From NCBI GenBank assembly GCA_946481265.1, contig CAMLNE010000231.1:1-7082 (forward strand): a stretch of DNA of 7,082 nt, written 5' to 3'. Positions 7,080 through 7,082 of this stretch are shown in pieces. The translations under genes were made by a program, and so were the position numbers. Under the pieces are notes generated by a model, which did not search any database, had not been told where the DNA came from, and saw only the letters and a list, made by a program, of their open reading frames with translations. Each line of letters begins with the position of its first letter. Position 1 is the stretch's first letter. This stretch comes from an uncultured Panacagrimonas sp. (GTDB lineage: Bacteria > Pseudomonadota > Gammaproteobacteria > Nevskiales > Nevskiaceae).

Positions 7080-7082
7080 CGA

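Larger units (their letters stand above)
6661..7082. other. Intergenic stretch without a convincing gene
   Basis: No reading frame here has recognisable homology. Minus-strand frames across it translate to Arg-rich, low-complexity proteins typical of shadow frames in GC-rich DNA. GGTCCG occurs at 6710, 6732, 6786 and 6837, in addition to 6632 in the adjacent inverted repeat. Short inverted pairs are visible: TCCGGT (6712-6717) with ACCGGA (6738-6743), and CGGATG (6740-6745) with CATCCG (6757-6762). CGAGGCGCC is repeated at 6989-6997 and 7008-7016, 19 bases apart. The right end looks like the leader of a plus-strand gene starting beyond 7082. No tRNA arm or clear promoter was found. A degraded gene, a structured RNA or plain regulatory spacer all remain possible. 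Confidence 0.5.

Overview
The window is an ordinary-looking stretch of a GC-rich proteobacterial chromosome. The protein families (GrpE/DnaK, a FadE-type acyl-CoA dehydrogenase with its C-terminal extension, a YheT-type hydrolase), sigma-32-like heat-shock promoter motifs and a leaderless-looking promoter point to a gammaproteobacterium. A Lysobacterales/Xanthomonadales-like member is my best guess, but this is inference and no rRNA is present to confirm it. I see no CRISPR array, tRNA, rRNA, insertion sequence, integrase or phage gene.

Left part (1-1525, minus strand): the first 283 codons of dnaK, running off the left edge, with grpE upstream of it. Each gene has its own sigma-32-like promoter, one between grpE and dnaK and one upstream of grpE. 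hrcA, which heads this cluster in many relatives, is not upstream of grpE, and I found no CIRCE operator. GrpE is the nucleotide exchange factor for DnaK, so the two form the core of one chaperone machine.

Middle part (1781-6320, plus strand): divergently from grpE run three same-strand genes with short gaps (46 and 66 bases). They encode a FadE-type acyl-CoA dehydrogenase (764 aa, without the membrane N-terminus of E. coli FadE), a MscS-family mechanosensitive channel (365 aa), and a YheT-family alpha/beta hydrolase (344 aa). The channel gene has a -10-like hexamer six bases before its ATG, suggesting its own leaderless transcript. FadE starts fatty-acid beta-oxidation, the channel releases solutes on osmotic downshock, and YheT-type hydrolases are poorly defined esterase/lipase-like enzymes. 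No shared pathway is evident beyond a loose lipid/membrane theme.

Right part (6280-7082): a small three-helix membrane protein of unknown function on the minus strand overlaps the 3' end of the hydrolase gene by 41 bases and has a strong Shine-Dalgarno. Upstream of it lie about 450 bases without a convincing gene. They hold an 8-bp inverted repeat next to that gene, a cluster of GGTCCG hexamers, a doubtful 63-codon ORF, and, at the right edge, a bulged hairpin followed by a palindrome overlapping a Shine-Dalgarno-like AAAGGA that probably serves a gene starting just beyond the window. I did not find a convincing novel system; the most open questions concern this right-hand intergenic region.
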